A stretch of DNA of 64,000 bases from Pseudonocardia sp. SCN 73-27 (GCA_001725415.1 MEGH01000013.1:62001-126000); one strand, 5' to 3'; positions 42,085 through 50,424 are shown, counted from the first letter of the stretch. Numbers and translations: made by a program. Notes: generated from the sequence alone by a model not told the origin.

Positions 42085-45000
42085 GTGGTCACGGTGTCGG
42101 TCCTCGGTCCGCTGCGCGCGGACGTCGACGGCCGTCCCGCCGACCTGGGTGGGCCCCGCCAGCGTGCGGTGCTCGCGCGGCTCGCCGTCGCCGGCGGACA
42201 GCCCGTGTCGGCCGACCTTCTCGTCGACGACATCTGGTCCGGCGAGCCACCACCCCGCGCGCTGGCGGCGCTGCAGGTCCACGTGTCGCACCTGCGGCGC
42301 ATCCTCGAACCGAACCGGCCGCCGCGCGCGCCCGCGACGGTACTGGTGAGCGTCGCGCCCGGCTACGCGCTGGCGCTGGAGCCCGACGCGCTCGACTCCC
42401 GACGGGCCGCGCGCCTGCTCGACGAGGCCGCCGCGCTGCCCCCGGTCGCCGCGATCGCGCCGCTGCGCGCGGCGCTGGAGTGCTGGGCGGGCGCCGCCTA
42501 CGCGGAGTTCGCCGACGAGCCATGGGCCGCACCGGAGGCGGCGCGGCTGGCGGAGCTGCGGTTGCAGGCCGTCGAGCGGCTGGCGGAGGCCCGGTTGGCG
42601 ACGGGGGAGGCGGCGGCGGTCGTCCCGGATCTCGACCGGCACGTCCGCGGCCATCCGCTGCGCGAGGAGGCCGTCCGGCTGCTGGCGCTCGCCCTGTACC
42701 GGGCGGGGCGGCAGGCCGACGCGCTGGCAGCGCTCGCGGGGGCCAGGGCTCGGCTGGCCGACGAGCTGGGCGTCGATCCCGGCCCCGCGCTGCGGGAGCT
42801 GGAACGCGACGTCCTGGCCCAGGCCCCGCACCTCGCAGCGACCCCCTCAGCCCCCGTGAAGGCGGCGGCCGCCGCGCCGGCGCCGCCCGTCGCGGAACCG
42901 CCCGTGCTGCTCGGTCGCGAGGCCGAGCTCGACCGCCTCCGGGCCGCCGCCGTGCGGGCCGGGGCGCCGGGACCGCAGGTCGTGCTCGTGTCGGCCGACG
43001 CCGGTGTCGGCAAGTCGACGCTGGTGGAGGGCTTCCGCGCCGAGCTCGCCGCGAGCGGATGGGACACCGTCGTCGGACGCTGCCCGGAGGCCGAGGGTGC
43101 CCCGCCCGGCTGGCCGTGGCGCGAGATCGTCACCGCCCTGACCGCCGCGCGGCCGCCCGCACCCGAGCTGGCCGAGCGCCTCGCCCCGCTGCTCGACGCC
43201 GGGCCCGTCACTCCCGACCGCACGTTCTGGCTGGCGACGGCGGTCGCCGAGCTCTTGGCCTCGCACACCGCCGCGGCGCCCGTGCTCGTCGTGCTGGAGG
43301 ATCTCCACCGTGCCGACGGCGAGTCGTTGCAGCTGCTGCGCACCGTCGCGGGAGGCCTTGCGGGGCACCGGCTCCTGGTCGTCACGACGCTGCGGCCCGC
43401 TGAGGCCGGCGACGAGCTCGCGGCGACGTTCGCCGCGCTGGCCGGGCCCATCGGCGACCGGATCGAGCTCGCCGGGCTCGACCGCGAGTCCATCGTGGAG
43501 CTGCTGCGCCGCAACGGTTCCGGCGAACTGACCGCCGAGCAGGTCACCCGCGTCGCCGAACGTACCGACGGCAACCCGCTGTTCGTCCGGGAGACCGCGC
43601 GGCTGGCCGCCGCCGAGGGCTGGTCGACCGCCGCGACCGCCGTTCCGGCCGGGGTCGGCGACGTGCTGCGCCGCCGGCTCGCCCGGCTGCCCGCACAGGC
43701 CCGCACGGTGCTGCGGCAGGCGGCGGTGCTGGGGCGCGACGTCGACGTCGACACCCTGCTGGCGCTCGTGGGCGACGCGGGCGAGGACGAGGCGCTCGAC
43801 GCGCTGGAGCTGGGCGTCATGTCGGGGCTGCTCACCGAGCCCGACCCGGCCAGCGTGCGGTTCGCCCACGTCCTGGTCCGCGACACGCTCTACGAGGACA
43901 TGCCGCGGCTGCGCCGGACCCGGGCCCACGCGGCGGCCCTGGAGGCCGTCTCGGCCGTGCGGCCGGGGGACCGGAGCGCGCTGGCGCACCACGCGCTGGC
44001 CGCCGGTGCGGCCGTCGACGCCGGGCGTGCCGTCGTGCTCGCCTCCGACGCCGCCCGCGCCGCCGCCGCCGCGGGTGCGCACCGGCAGGCCGCCGGGCTG
44101 TGGGCCGCCGTCGCCGACCGCTTCGACGCCGCCGCACTCGGCCGCGAGGCCCGGCTCGACGTGCTGTGCGCCCACGTCTCCGCGCTCGCCCACTCGGGTG
44201 CGACGGCCCCCGCGGTGCGCCGTCGAGCCGAGGCGCTCGACCTGGCGCTGGCCGGCAGCCCGGTCGCCGACTCCACGCTGACACAGGTCGTGACCTGCTA
44301 CGACGCCCCCGTGTCGTGGACGTTGCGGGCGGACAACGCCGTCGACACCCGGCTCGTCGGGGTCCTCGAGGGCCTGCTCGACCGCACCGACTCCATCCCC
44401 GACCGGGTCCGGCTGCTCACGTCGCTGGTGTTCGAGATCGAGGGGGAGCAGGAAGCGCGGGTCCGGGACCTGACCGCGGAGGCGCTCGCGCTGACCGAGG
44501 GCGAGGGCACCGATCCGGCGCTGCGCTGCCTCGCGCTCAACGCCCGCTTCTACGCGATCTTCGGGCCGGACCTGTGGCACGAGATGAAGGGCGTCGGCAC
44601 CGAGCTGGTCGAGCTCGCCGACCGTGCGGGCCTGCCCGGCTACCGCGCCCAGGGCCTGCACCTGTTGTTCATGGACGCCGCGTCGGAGCAGGATCTCGAT
44701 GCGGCACAACGCCACGTCGACGCCGCAGTCGCCGCCGCGCCGGGCGGCCAGCTCGGGTTCACCCTCGGCTGGTCGGCGATCTTCGCGGCGCTGCGGGCGC
44801 TCGTCGTCGGCGAGTTCGACGCCTCCGAGGCCGCGTACGCCGAGATCGGCGCGCGGCTCGAGGCGGGCGGGGTCACCAACGCGGGGCTGATCGCGATCCT
44901 CGGCGGGCTCGCCGTCGCGCACGCGCGCGGTCGCGTCGACGAGCGGTTGCTGGCCGTGTTCGCGATGGTCCACGAGCGGGCCCCGGTGGAGGCCGCGGAG

Positions 45001-45366
45001 TCGTATGCGCTCGCGCTGGCGATGGCCGGTGACCTCGAGCGGTCCCGGCAGGTGTGGCGGCCCGACATTCCGCAGCGCCGCACCTACTACTGGCAGCTCG
45101 GGATGGCGATGCGGTCGGAGACGGCCGTCGCGCTCGGCGACCGGGAGGTCGCCGCCGAGTGCTACGAGGCGTTGCGCCCCTGGGCCGGCACTCTGGCCGG
45201 GCTCTCCAGTGGCACCGTCACCCTCGGCCCCGTCGACGAGACCCTCGGCCGGCTGGCGCGCTTGCTGGACCTCCCGGCCGACGAGCACTTCCGCGGTGCG
45301 GTCGCCCTCGCCGACCGGCTCGGCGCGCGCCACTGGTCGGCGCGCGCGGCGGCCCAACTGGGCTGA
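42085..45366 (+). CDS. Large SARP-family transcriptional activator (wHTH-BTAD-AAA-TPR)
   Basis: A 1093-residue regulator. Residues 1-95 are an OmpR-type winged helix (VTVSVLGPLRADVDGRPADL, QPVSADLLVDDIWSGEPPPR, LQVHVSHLRRILE). Residues 100-250 are the bacterial transcriptional activator domain (LLALALYRAGRQADALAALA, ARLADELGVDPGPALRELER). An AAA/NACHT-like ATPase follows (LVSADAGVGKSTLVEGF, about 308-324; LVVLEDLHRAD). The last 450 residues are helical repeats. This is the layout of large SARPs such as AfsR. It converges on the hemerythrin gene, whose promoter carries SARP-like direct repeats. No antibiotic cluster is visible around it. Confidence 0.92.
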   Translation: MVTVSVLGPLRADVDGRPADLGGPRQRAVLARLAVAGGQPVSADLLVDDIWSGEPPPRALAALQVHVSHLRRILEPNRPPRAPATVLVSVAPGYALALEPDALDSRRAARLLDEAAALPPVAAIAPLRAALECWAGAAYAEFADEPWAAPEAARLAELRLQAVERLAEARLATGEAAAVVPDLDRHVRGHPLREEAVRLLALALYRAGRQADALAALAGARARLADELGVDPGPALRELERDVLAQAPHLAATPSAPVKAAAAAPAPPVAEPPVLLGREAELDRLRAAAVRAGAPGPQVVLVSADAGVGKSTLVEGFRAELAASGWDTVVGRCPEAEGAPPGWPWREIVTALTAARPPAPELAERLAPLLDAGPVTPDRTFWLATAVAELLASHTAAAPVLVVLEDLHRADGESLQLLRTVAGGLAGHRLLVVTTLRPAEAGDELAATFAALAGPIGDRIELAGLDRESIVELLRRNGSGELTAEQVTRVAERTDGNPLFVRETARLAAAEGWSTAATAVPAGVGDVLRRRLARLPAQARTVLRQAAVLGRDVDVDTLLALVGDAGEDEALDALELGVMSGLLTEPDPASVRFAHVLVRDTLYEDMPRLRRTRAHAAALEAVSAVRPGDRSALAHHALAAGAAVDAGRAVVLASDAARAAAAAGAHRQAAGLWAAVADRFDAAALGREARLDVLCAHVSALAHSGATAPAVRRRAEALDLALAGSPVADSTLTQVVTCYDAPVSWTLRADNAVDTRLVGVLEGLLDRTDSIPDRVRLLTSLVFEIEGEQEARVRDLTAEALALTEGEGTDPALRCLALNARFYAIFGPDLWHEMKGVGTELVELADRAGLPGYRAQGLHLLFMDAASEQDLDAAQRHVDAAVAAAPGGQLGFTLGWSAIFAALRALVVGEFDASEAAYAEIGARLEAGGVTNAGLIAILGGLAVAHARGRVDERLLAVFAMVHERAPVEAAESYALALAMAGDLERSRQVWRPDIPQRRTYYWQLGMAMRSETAVALGDREVAAECYEALRPWAGTLAGLSSGTVTLGPVDETLGRLARLLDLPADEHFRGAVALADRLGARHWSARAAAQLG

Positions 45367-45370
45367 GAGG

Positions 45371-46042
45371 TCACCCGAACACCAGGCGGACCCGGCGGTT
45401 GTGGGCCGGCGTGATCACCTTCAGCAGGGCGATGAGCACCGGCCCGGCGACCTTGCGCATCGCCGCCAGCTCCTGCGGCGTCGTGACGGCCACGATCCGC
45501 GGGACCTGGAACGCGACACCCGGGCCACCCTTGCGCTTCTGGACGGCCGCCTCGACGGCCTTCCACTCCGCGGCCGGCACGTACTGCTCGACGATCGGGA
45601 AGACGTCGCGCTCCTCGGCCTCGATGTGCTCGTCGAGCTCGTCGCGGATGACGCGCAGCGCCGCAGCCAGCTCCGACGCCAGCGCCGGCTGCTCCTCGGG
45701 GCGGCCGTTCGCGAGGGCCTGCGACGCGGCGCGCAGCCGGTCGAGCAGCGGGTCGAGGGCGGCGTGGTCGTCGGAGAGCTCGGTGAGGTCGACGGCCGCG
45801 CCGGCTCGCGCGGCGATGACCGGCCATGCGTCGAGGTCCTCGGCGGTGTGGTGGTGGTGGATCTCGTCGCAGAGGTCGCGCACCCACTTGTCGATGGCCT
45901 TGGCGCGCTTGGGCGAGCACCCGGTGCGGACATCGGCGAGCCGCTCGGCCATCGCGGTGGTGCGGTGCAGCTCGGTGCGCATCGCACGGTGCAGCAGGCG
46001 CAGTCCGAGCAGGTCGGCGGTGGCGGTGGTGGCGGCGGTCAT
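45371..46042 (-). CDS. Hemerythrin-like di-iron protein
   Basis: A 223-residue four-helix protein. The iron ligands are seen as ELHRT/LLGLRLLHRAMRTELH in helix 1, EIHHHHTAED in helix 2 (about 60-69), DDHAALDPLL in helix 3 (about 88-97) and DEHIEAEERDVFP in helix 4 (about 137-149), the H/E pattern of HHE domains. A C-terminal stretch of about 65 residues (VAFQVPRIVAVTTPQELAAM) is extra. Such proteins bind O2 or NO or sense them. ATG 46042 follows GGAGAG; a longer frame to 46156 runs through the promoter. Its promoter has a SARP-box layout and the SARP gene lies just beyond its stop (4 bp between stops). Confidence 0.88.
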   Translation of the reverse strand: MTAATTATADLLGLRLLHRAMRTELHRTTAMAERLADVRTGCSPKRAKAIDKWVRDLCDEIHHHHTAEDLDAWPVIAARAGAAVDLTELSDDHAALDPLLDRLRAASQALANGRPEEQPALASELAAALRVIRDELDEHIEAEERDVFPIVEQYVPAAEWKAVEAAVQKRKGGPGVAFQVPRIVAVTTPQELAAMRKVAGPVLIALLKVITPAHNRRVRLVFG

Positions 46043-46089
46043 CGGTCTCTCCGGTCCTTCGTGGCTCACTCGTCGTGCTGACGGTGACC

Positions 46090-46132
46090 ACTCTGCGGCG
46101 GCCCACTTGCGGCCGACTTGTCGTCGACTTGC
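46090..46132 (-). promoter_or_regulatory. SARP-box direct repeats and -10 of the hemerythrin gene
   Basis: On the minus strand: GCAAGTC, 4 bp, ACAAGTC, 4 bp, GCAAGTG, then 8 bp, then CAGAGT (46095-46090) as -10. Heptamers with 4-bp spacers (11-bp period) ending 8 bp before the -10 are the arrangement known for SARP binding sites. The repeat block is also flanked by GGTCACC on both sides. Confidence 0.6.
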
Positions 46133-46159
46133 GGGTGACCCAGGAGACAGCCTCAAACA

Positions 46160-46189
46160 TTGACCGGCCGGTCAGTCAAGGCGCAGACT
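46160..46189 (+). promoter_or_regulatory. SPW-protein promoter with TetR-type palindrome
   Basis: -35 TTGACC (46160-46165), 18-bp spacer, -10 CAGACT (46184-46189). The perfect palindrome TGACCGGCCGGTCA covers 46161-46174, on top of the -35, and is followed by GTCAA. TetR repressors often use such sites; a TetR gene lies at 46698. Confidence 0.6.
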
Positions 46190-46220
46190 CGGGGCATCGT
46201 CAGGAAAGAAGGTGATCGCT

Positions 46221-46583
46221 ATGACCACCAGGTCATGGCAACGCTGGCAGGACTGGGCGGCAGTGGTGATCGGCGTGCTGGCGGCACTCTCGCCGTTGGT
46301 ACTCACCGTCGACGCCGCAGCCGTGTGGGCACTCGTCGTCCTCGGGGTCCTCCTCGCCGCGACCGGTCTCTGGTCGCTCGGCGCGCCCCGGTCCGTCGCG
46401 AGCGAGTACGTCCATGCGGTACTGGGCGTGCTGCTGTTCATCTCGCCGTGGGTGCTCGGGTACGGCGACCTCCTCGCGGCGTCGTGGACGTCCTGGGTGG
46501 CCGGCGTCCTCGCGGTCGTCGTCGGGCTCACCGCCGTCCCGGCGGCGCAGCACGGCCACTCCGGCCTCACCGCACAGCACTGA
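46221..46583 (+). CDS. SPW-repeat membrane protein
   Basis: A 120-residue protein with four membrane segments. Two SPW-type repeats are seen: DWAAVVIGVLAALSPLVLTV with the L-S-P motif, and LGVLLFISPWVLGYGD with I-S-P-W. The short C-terminal tail is His-rich. Proteins of this family are small inner-membrane proteins of unknown function, common in actinobacteria. ATG 46221 is preferred to GTG 46212 because AGAAGG stands 8 nt before it. Its promoter has a TetR-type palindrome, and the TetR gene two positions on is the likely controller. Confidence 0.85.
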   Translation: MTTRSWQRWQDWAAVVIGVLAALSPLVLTVDAAAVWALVVLGVLLAATGLWSLGAPRSVASEYVHAVLGVLLFISPWVLGYGDLLAASWTSWVAGVLAVVVGLTAVPAAQHGHSGLTAQH

Positions 46584-46697
46584 GCACCTCGGATCAGCAC
46601 TGACCGCTCCGAAAGAGCGACGGCCGCGGCCCATCGGGTCGCGGCCGCTGCGTGCGCTGATGGCCCGCGCGGTTGCCCCGCGCGCGAGAATGACCCG

Positions 46698-47261
46698 ATG
46701 ACCGAGGACGAGCGGCCCGCCCGCGAGCGGATCCTCGACGCCGCCGAGACGCTGTTCGCCGAGTCCGGCTTCGACGCCACGCCGACCTCCAGGATCGCCG
46801 ACCGCGCCGGCGTGCCCAAGGGGCTCGTGCACTACTACTTCGCCCGCAAGCCCGACCTCCTCGAAGCACTCGTCGAACGCCTTCCCGACGAGCGCGTCGA
46901 CCTCGCCGACGTGGTCGTCCCGGGCGACGTCACCGAGAGCCTGCACCGGCTCGTCGCCGGCCTCGACGCCTCGCTCGGCTCGTCCGCGCTCCTGTCGCAC
47001 CTACTGTGGCGTGAGGCCGACACCCATCCCGCGGTGCTCGACGCGCTGCACGCCCGCTTCGACCTCCTCGTCGACCAGATCCGCGACGTCATCGCCGCCG
47101 CCCTCCCGCGCTGCGACGCCGATGTCGACAGTGCCGCGCACCTGCTCGCCTCCGCGGTGAGCTACCGCCACTCCGTCGCCCGCCACGTCGACGACGGCGC
47201 CGCCGCGATCCGTCGCGAACTGGCCTTCCTGGCATCCGCCCTCGAACGACCCTCCCGATGA
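46698..47261 (+). CDS. TetR/AcrR-family regulator
   Basis: A 187-residue TetR protein. The DNA-binding part is RERILDAAETLFAESGFDAT (about 9-28), PTSRIADRAGVPKGLVHYYF and ARKPDLLEAL (about 29-58). The C-terminal half is a helical ligand domain with no recognised ligand class. It lies downstream of the SPW gene, whose promoter carries a palindrome of TetR type; repression of that gene is the simplest model (inference). It ends 6 bp before the LexA box of the alkB-like gene. It is distinct from the TetR protein at 4567. Confidence 0.9.
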   Translation: MTEDERPARERILDAAETLFAESGFDATPTSRIADRAGVPKGLVHYYFARKPDLLEALVERLPDERVDLADVVVPGDVTESLHRLVAGLDASLGSSALLSHLLWREADTHPAVLDALHARFDLLVDQIRDVIAAALPRCDADVDSAAHLLASAVSYRHSVARHVDDGAAAIRRELAFLASALERPSR

Positions 47262-47266
47262 ATCGT

Positions 47267-47282
47267 TCGAACTGATGTTCGA
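47267..47282 (+). promoter_or_regulatory. Perfect LexA (SOS) box before the alkB-like gene
   Basis: TCGAAC-TGAT-GTTCGA matches the actinobacterial LexA consensus TCGAAC-N4-GTTCGA at all twelve fixed positions. It ends 7 bp before the -10 TAGCGT (47290-47295), where bound LexA would block RNA polymerase. Confidence 0.85.
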
Positions 47283-47289
47283 ATCGGTG

Positions 47290-47295
47290 TAGCGT
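47290..47295 (+). promoter_or_regulatory. Leaderless -10 box of the alkB-like gene (TAGCGT)
   Basis: TAGCGT lies 7 nt before ATG 47303 with no ribosome site between. Combined with the LexA box it forms a compact damage-inducible promoter. Confidence 0.55.
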
Positions 47296-47302
47296 CTCCG
47301 GC

Positions 47303-47914
47303 ATGGCCATCGATCTCGCGTGGCAGCCGTCGCTGCTCGACGCCGGGCCCGACCCCGCGCCCGCGGCCGACTTCGCCGGCGTCGTCCGGCACGACCTCGG
47401 CGACGGCGCCTGGGTCGACCACGGGCCCGGCTGGCTGCACGGCGCCGACCGGCTCTTCGCCGACCTGCTCGACCGGACCCCCTGGTCGGGGCGGAGCGTC
47501 CGCATGTACGAGCGCACGGTCGTCGAACCCCGGCTCACCCACCGCTGGACCCTCGACGACGCGCCTGCCCCGCTCACCGGCCTCGCCCACCTGCTCAGCG
47601 AGCGCTACGGCGTCGAGTTCAGCCAGGTCGGGGCCAACCTCTACCGCGACGGAGCCGACAGCGTCGCGTGGCACGGCGACCGCGTCGCCCGGGAGCTCCC
47701 GTCGGCCGTCGTCGCGCTGGTGTCGCTGGGGGCGGTGCGGCCCTTCCGGCTGCGGCCCACCGGCGGCGGACCGAGCGTGTCGTTCCAGCCCGGCCCGGGC
47801 GACCTGCTCGTCATGGGAGGCACCTGCCAGCGCACCCGCCAGCACAGCGTCCCCAAGGTCCGGTCCTGCGCGCCCCGGATCAGCGTCCAGTTCAGGCACG
47901 CCTACCCGCGATGA
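47303..47914 (+). CDS. alkB: AlkB-like Fe(II)/2-oxoglutarate dioxygenase, SOS-regulated
   Basis: A 203-residue dioxygenase that removes alkyl groups from DNA bases by oxidation. The iron-binding H-x-D is in VAWHGDRVAREL (about 123-134), the distal His in RTRQHSVPKV (about 186), and the 2-oxoglutarate Arg pair in RISVQFRHAY at the C-terminus. The nucleotide-recognition lid lies around residues 55-100. Length equals the AlkB/ALKBH2-like group. The LexA box and leaderless -10 immediately upstream show damage control. The gene symbol is by family; an RNA or other substrate is possible. It is followed 35 bp later by nadD with its own promoter. Confidence 0.9.
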   Translation: MAIDLAWQPSLLDAGPDPAPAADFAGVVRHDLGDGAWVDHGPGWLHGADRLFADLLDRTPWSGRSVRMYERTVVEPRLTHRWTLDDAPAPLTGLAHLLSERYGVEFSQVGANLYRDGADSVAWHGDRVARELPSAVVALVSLGAVRPFRLRPTGGGPSVSFQPGPGDLLVMGGTCQRTRQHSVPKVRSCAPRISVQFRHAYPR

Positions 47915-47937
47915 TCGGCCCGGGTGCGGCCGCCCCT

Positions 47938-47943
47938 TAAGCT
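47938..47943 (+). promoter_or_regulatory. Leaderless -10 box of nadD (TAAGCT)
   Basis: TAAGCT lies 6 nt before ATG 47950; no ribosome-binding site is present. Confidence 0.45.
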
Positions 47944-47949
47944 GCGGCG

Positions 47950-48552
47950 ATGACGCGCAGGATCGGTGTGATGGGTGGGACGTTCGACCCGATCCACCAC
48001 GGCCACCTCGTCGCGGCCAGCGAGGTCGCCGACCGCTTCGACCTCGACGAGGTCGTCTTCGTGCCCACGGGCCAGCCCTGGCAGAAGACCGCCACCGAGG
48101 TCAGCCCCGCGGAGGACCGCTACCTCATGACGGTCGTCGCCACCGCCTCGAACCCCCGCTTCTCGGTCAGCCGCGTCGACATCGACCGCGGCGGCCCCAC
48201 CTACACCGCCGACACCCTCGCCGATCTGCGCAAGACCAACCCCGACGCGCAGCTGTTCTTCATCACCGGCGCCGACGCCCTCGAACAGATCCTGTCCTGG
48301 CGCAAGCTCGACGAGCTGTTCGAGAACGCCCACTTCATCGGCGTCACGAGACCCGGCTACGAGCTCGACGGTGACCATCTCCCCGACGGCGCGGTGTCCC
48401 TCGTCGAGGTCCCGGCCATGGCGATCTCGTCCACCGACTGCCGTCGGCGCGTCGCCGAGGGCCGCCCCGTCTGGTACCTCGTCCCCGACGGTGTCGTCCA
48501 GTACATCTCGAAGCGCTCGCTCTACCGGAAGGCGACCGACGAGCCCAGCTGA
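47950..48552 (+). CDS. nadD: Nicotinate-nucleotide adenylyltransferase
   Basis: Makes deamido-NAD from nicotinate mononucleotide and ATP. The 200-residue protein has the nucleotidyltransferase motif [20 protein letters not shown] (about 6-25, with H-x-G-H), [10 protein letters not shown], the [16 protein letters not shown] segment and [16 protein letters not shown] (about 157-172, the I-S-S-T-x-x-R motif). Normal length. It heads the conserved block nadD-rsfS-gpgP-octT known from mycobacteria. ATG 47950 is fixed by homology and by the -10 box 6 nt upstream. Confidence 0.97.
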   Translation: MTRRIGVMGGTFDPIHHGHLVAASEVADRFDLDEVVFVPTGQPWQKTATEVSPAEDRYLMTVVATASNPRFSVSRVDIDRGGPTYTADTLADLRKTNPDAQLFFITGADALEQILSWRKLDELFENAHFIGVTRPGYELDGDHLPDGAVSLVEVPAMAISSTDCRRRVAEGRPVWYLVPDGVVQYISKRSLYRKATDEPS

Positions 48553-48627
48553 GGGCGTCCCGCCCGTCCTGGGACAATCGTCGACGTCGCGTGGTCCCGA
48601 TCCCCGGGTCGCGCGGGAAGGGGAACC

Positions 48628-49029
48628 GTGACGGCGACCGATCAGGCGATCGAGATGGCCCGCGTGGCAGTGGCCGCGGCCGCGGACAAGAAGGCCGTGG
48701 ACATCCTCGTGCTCGACGTCTCCGAGCAGCTCGTCATCACCGACTGCTTCGTGCTGGCGTCCGCGCCCAACGAGCGGCAGGTCTCGGCGATCGTCGACGG
48801 CATCGAGGAGAAGCTGCGCGAGCACGGCGTCAAGCCGACGCGGCGCGAGGGCACCCGTGAGGGTCGCTGGGTGCTGCTCGATTTCACCGACATCGTCGTG
48901 CACGTCCAGCACACCGAGGAGCGCGGCTTCTACGGCCTCGACCGACTGTGGAAGGACTGCCCAGTGCTCGACTTCCCGGAGGCCCGGGTCGAGCCCGACG
49001 ATCCCGAGTCCACCGGCGCGGCCGGGTGA
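48628..49029 (+). CDS. rsfS: Ribosomal silencing factor RsfS
   Basis: A 133-residue protein that binds L14 on the 50S subunit and blocks subunit joining during starvation. AVDILVLDVSEQLVITDCFV followed by LASAPNERQVSAIVDGIEEK, then REGTREGRWVLLDFTDIVVH and VQHTEERGFYGLDRLWKDC, are the DUF143/RsfS motifs. GTG 48628 has AAGGGGAACC upstream, so this gene, unlike its neighbours, uses a normal leader. Its stop overlaps the next start as GTGA. Position after nadD is conserved in bacteria. Confidence 0.96.
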   Translation: MTATDQAIEMARVAVAAAADKKAVDILVLDVSEQLVITDCFVLASAPNERQVSAIVDGIEEKLREHGVKPTRREGTREGRWVLLDFTDIVVHVQHTEERGFYGLDRLWKDCPVLDFPEARVEPDDPESTGAAG

Positions 49030-49652
49030 GCCTGCGCCGGGTCGTCCTGCTGCGGCACGGACAGACCGACCACAACGTCGAAGGCCGCATGCAAGGGCAC
49101 ATCGACTCCACGCTCACCGAGACAGGCCTGCGGCAGGCCCGTGACGCGGCGCCGCAGCTCGCCCGGTTCGAGCCCACGCGTCTGATCAGCTCCGACCTCA
49201 GCCGCGCCGCCCGCACCGCCGACGAGGTCGCCGCCGTCACCGGGCTCACCGTCGAACACGATCGGCGCCTGCGCGAGACCGATCTCGGCGACTGGGGCGG
49301 GCAGTCGATCGTCGAGATCGAGAAGAACACACCCGGCGCGATCGACACCTGGCGTTCCGACCCCTCGTGGCGCCCGCCCGGCGGGGAGACCCGCGTCGAG
49401 GTCGTCGCCCGGTCGGTGCCGCTGGTCGAGGAGCTCGACGCCGAGTACGCCGAGGCCGACGCCGATGTCACGGTGCTGCTCGTCGCCCACAGCGGCGTCA
49501 TCGCCGGCATGGTGTCCGGCCTGCTCGACCTGCCGCAGACCGTGTGGCCTGCCGTCGGCGGCATGGGCAACGCGCACTGGGCGGTGCTCGGCCGCAGGCC
49601 CGGCAAGTCGATGTGGCGGCTCACCGCCTACAACATGGGCGTCGCCAGGTGA
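49026..49652 (+). CDS. gpgP: Histidine-phosphatase family protein, glucosyl-3-phosphoglycerate phosphatase-like
   Basis: A 208-residue phosphoglycerate-mutase-fold phosphatase. VVLLRHGQTDHNVEGRMQGH contains the R-H-G motif whose His is phosphorylated; RETDLGDWGGQS and LLVAHSGVIAGMVSGLLDL supply the Glu and second His. In mycobacteria the gene at this exact place (after rsfS) is glucosyl-3-phosphoglycerate phosphatase of methylglucose-lipopolysaccharide synthesis, and the following gene is an octanoyltransferase of the same pathway, as here. The symbol rests on this context. GTG 49026 overlaps the rsfS stop. Confidence 0.85.
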   Translation: MSLRRVVLLRHGQTDHNVEGRMQGHIDSTLTETGLRQARDAAPQLARFEPTRLISSDLSRAARTADEVAAVTGLTVEHDRRLRETDLGDWGGQSIVEIEKNTPGAIDTWRSDPSWRPPGGETRVEVVARSVPLVEELDAEYAEADADVTVLLVAHSGVIAGMVSGLLDLPQTVWPAVGGMGNAHWAVLGRRPGKSMWRLTAYNMGVAR

Positions 49653-50398
49653 CCGAGGGCGGGTCGGCCCGCACGTCGACGGCGCTGCTCGTCCTCGCCG
49701 ACTCGCTCGCCTTCCACGGCCCCGAACGCGCCGAACCCGCCGACGATCCGCGGCTCTGGCCCAACATCGCCGCCGCCGCGCTCGGCACACGCACCGAGCT
49801 CGTCGCCGGGGCCGGGTGGACCGCCCGCCACGCCTGGCACGCGCTGATCCACGACCCCCGAGTCTGGGCCGCCGTGCCGCACGCCCGGGCCCTGGTCCTC
49901 GGTGTCGGCGGGATGGATGCGCTCCCGTCGCCGCTCCCCACGGCACTGCGTGAGCTGATCCCGGTGCTGCGGCCCCCTCGTCTGCGGTCGTTCGTGCGCT
50001 CGGGGTACCTGCGCGCCCAACCGAACCTCGCGCGTTCGTTCGCCCGGCTGCCCGGTGGTGGGCCCGTCGCCCTGCCCCCACGCCTCACCGTCTCCCACCT
50101 CGAACGCTGCCGTGCTGCAGTGACCGCGCTGCGGCCGGGCCTCCCCGTCGTCGCCGCGCTGCCCGCGCCGCACCGGGCCGCGGTCTACGGCGGCGTCCAC
50201 CCCGGCCGCGACGCCGCCGACCGCGCCACCCGCCGCTGGGCCGCCGAGACCGGAGTCCGGGTTCTCGACGTCCCCGCCCTCGTCGGCAACCACGTCCTCG
50301 GCGGCCACGGCAACCCCGACGGCATGCACTGGGGCTGGTCCGCACACGCCGCCGTCGGCGCGGCGCTGGCCGACCTGATCGACGCGAGCCGCGCCTGA
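49649..50398 (+). CDS. octT: SGNH-type diglucosylglycerate octanoyltransferase-like protein
   Basis: A 249-residue SGNH-hydrolase-like protein. ALLVLADSLAFHGPERAEPA holds the D-S nucleophile block (about 16-18), LVLGVGGMDALP the G-x-D block and HGNPDGMHWGWSAHAAVGAA the catalytic D-x-x-H (about 224-231). Mycobacterial genes in this position transfer octanoate to diglucosylglycerate in methylglucose-lipopolysaccharide synthesis. GTG 49649 overlaps the gpgP stop as GTGA, supporting a joint pathway. Assignment relies on synteny plus motif pattern, so a different acyl acceptor remains possible. Confidence 0.78.
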   Translation: MTEGGSARTSTALLVLADSLAFHGPERAEPADDPRLWPNIAAAALGTRTELVAGAGWTARHAWHALIHDPRVWAAVPHARALVLGVGGMDALPSPLPTALRELIPVLRPPRLRSFVRSGYLRAQPNLARSFARLPGGGPVALPPRLTVSHLERCRAAVTALRPGLPVVAALPAPHRAAVYGGVHPGRDAADRATRRWAAETGVRVLDVPALVGNHVLGGHGNPDGMHWGWSAHAAVGAALADLIDASRA

Positions 50399-50424
50399 TG
50401 TGTCCGGATACACCGTCGAGGCAC

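Noticed and set aside
42085-45366. SARP as a sign of an antibiotic biosynthetic cluster
   Set aside because: No polyketide, peptide or other biosynthetic core genes lie around it; the nearest candidate target is a hemerythrin gene.
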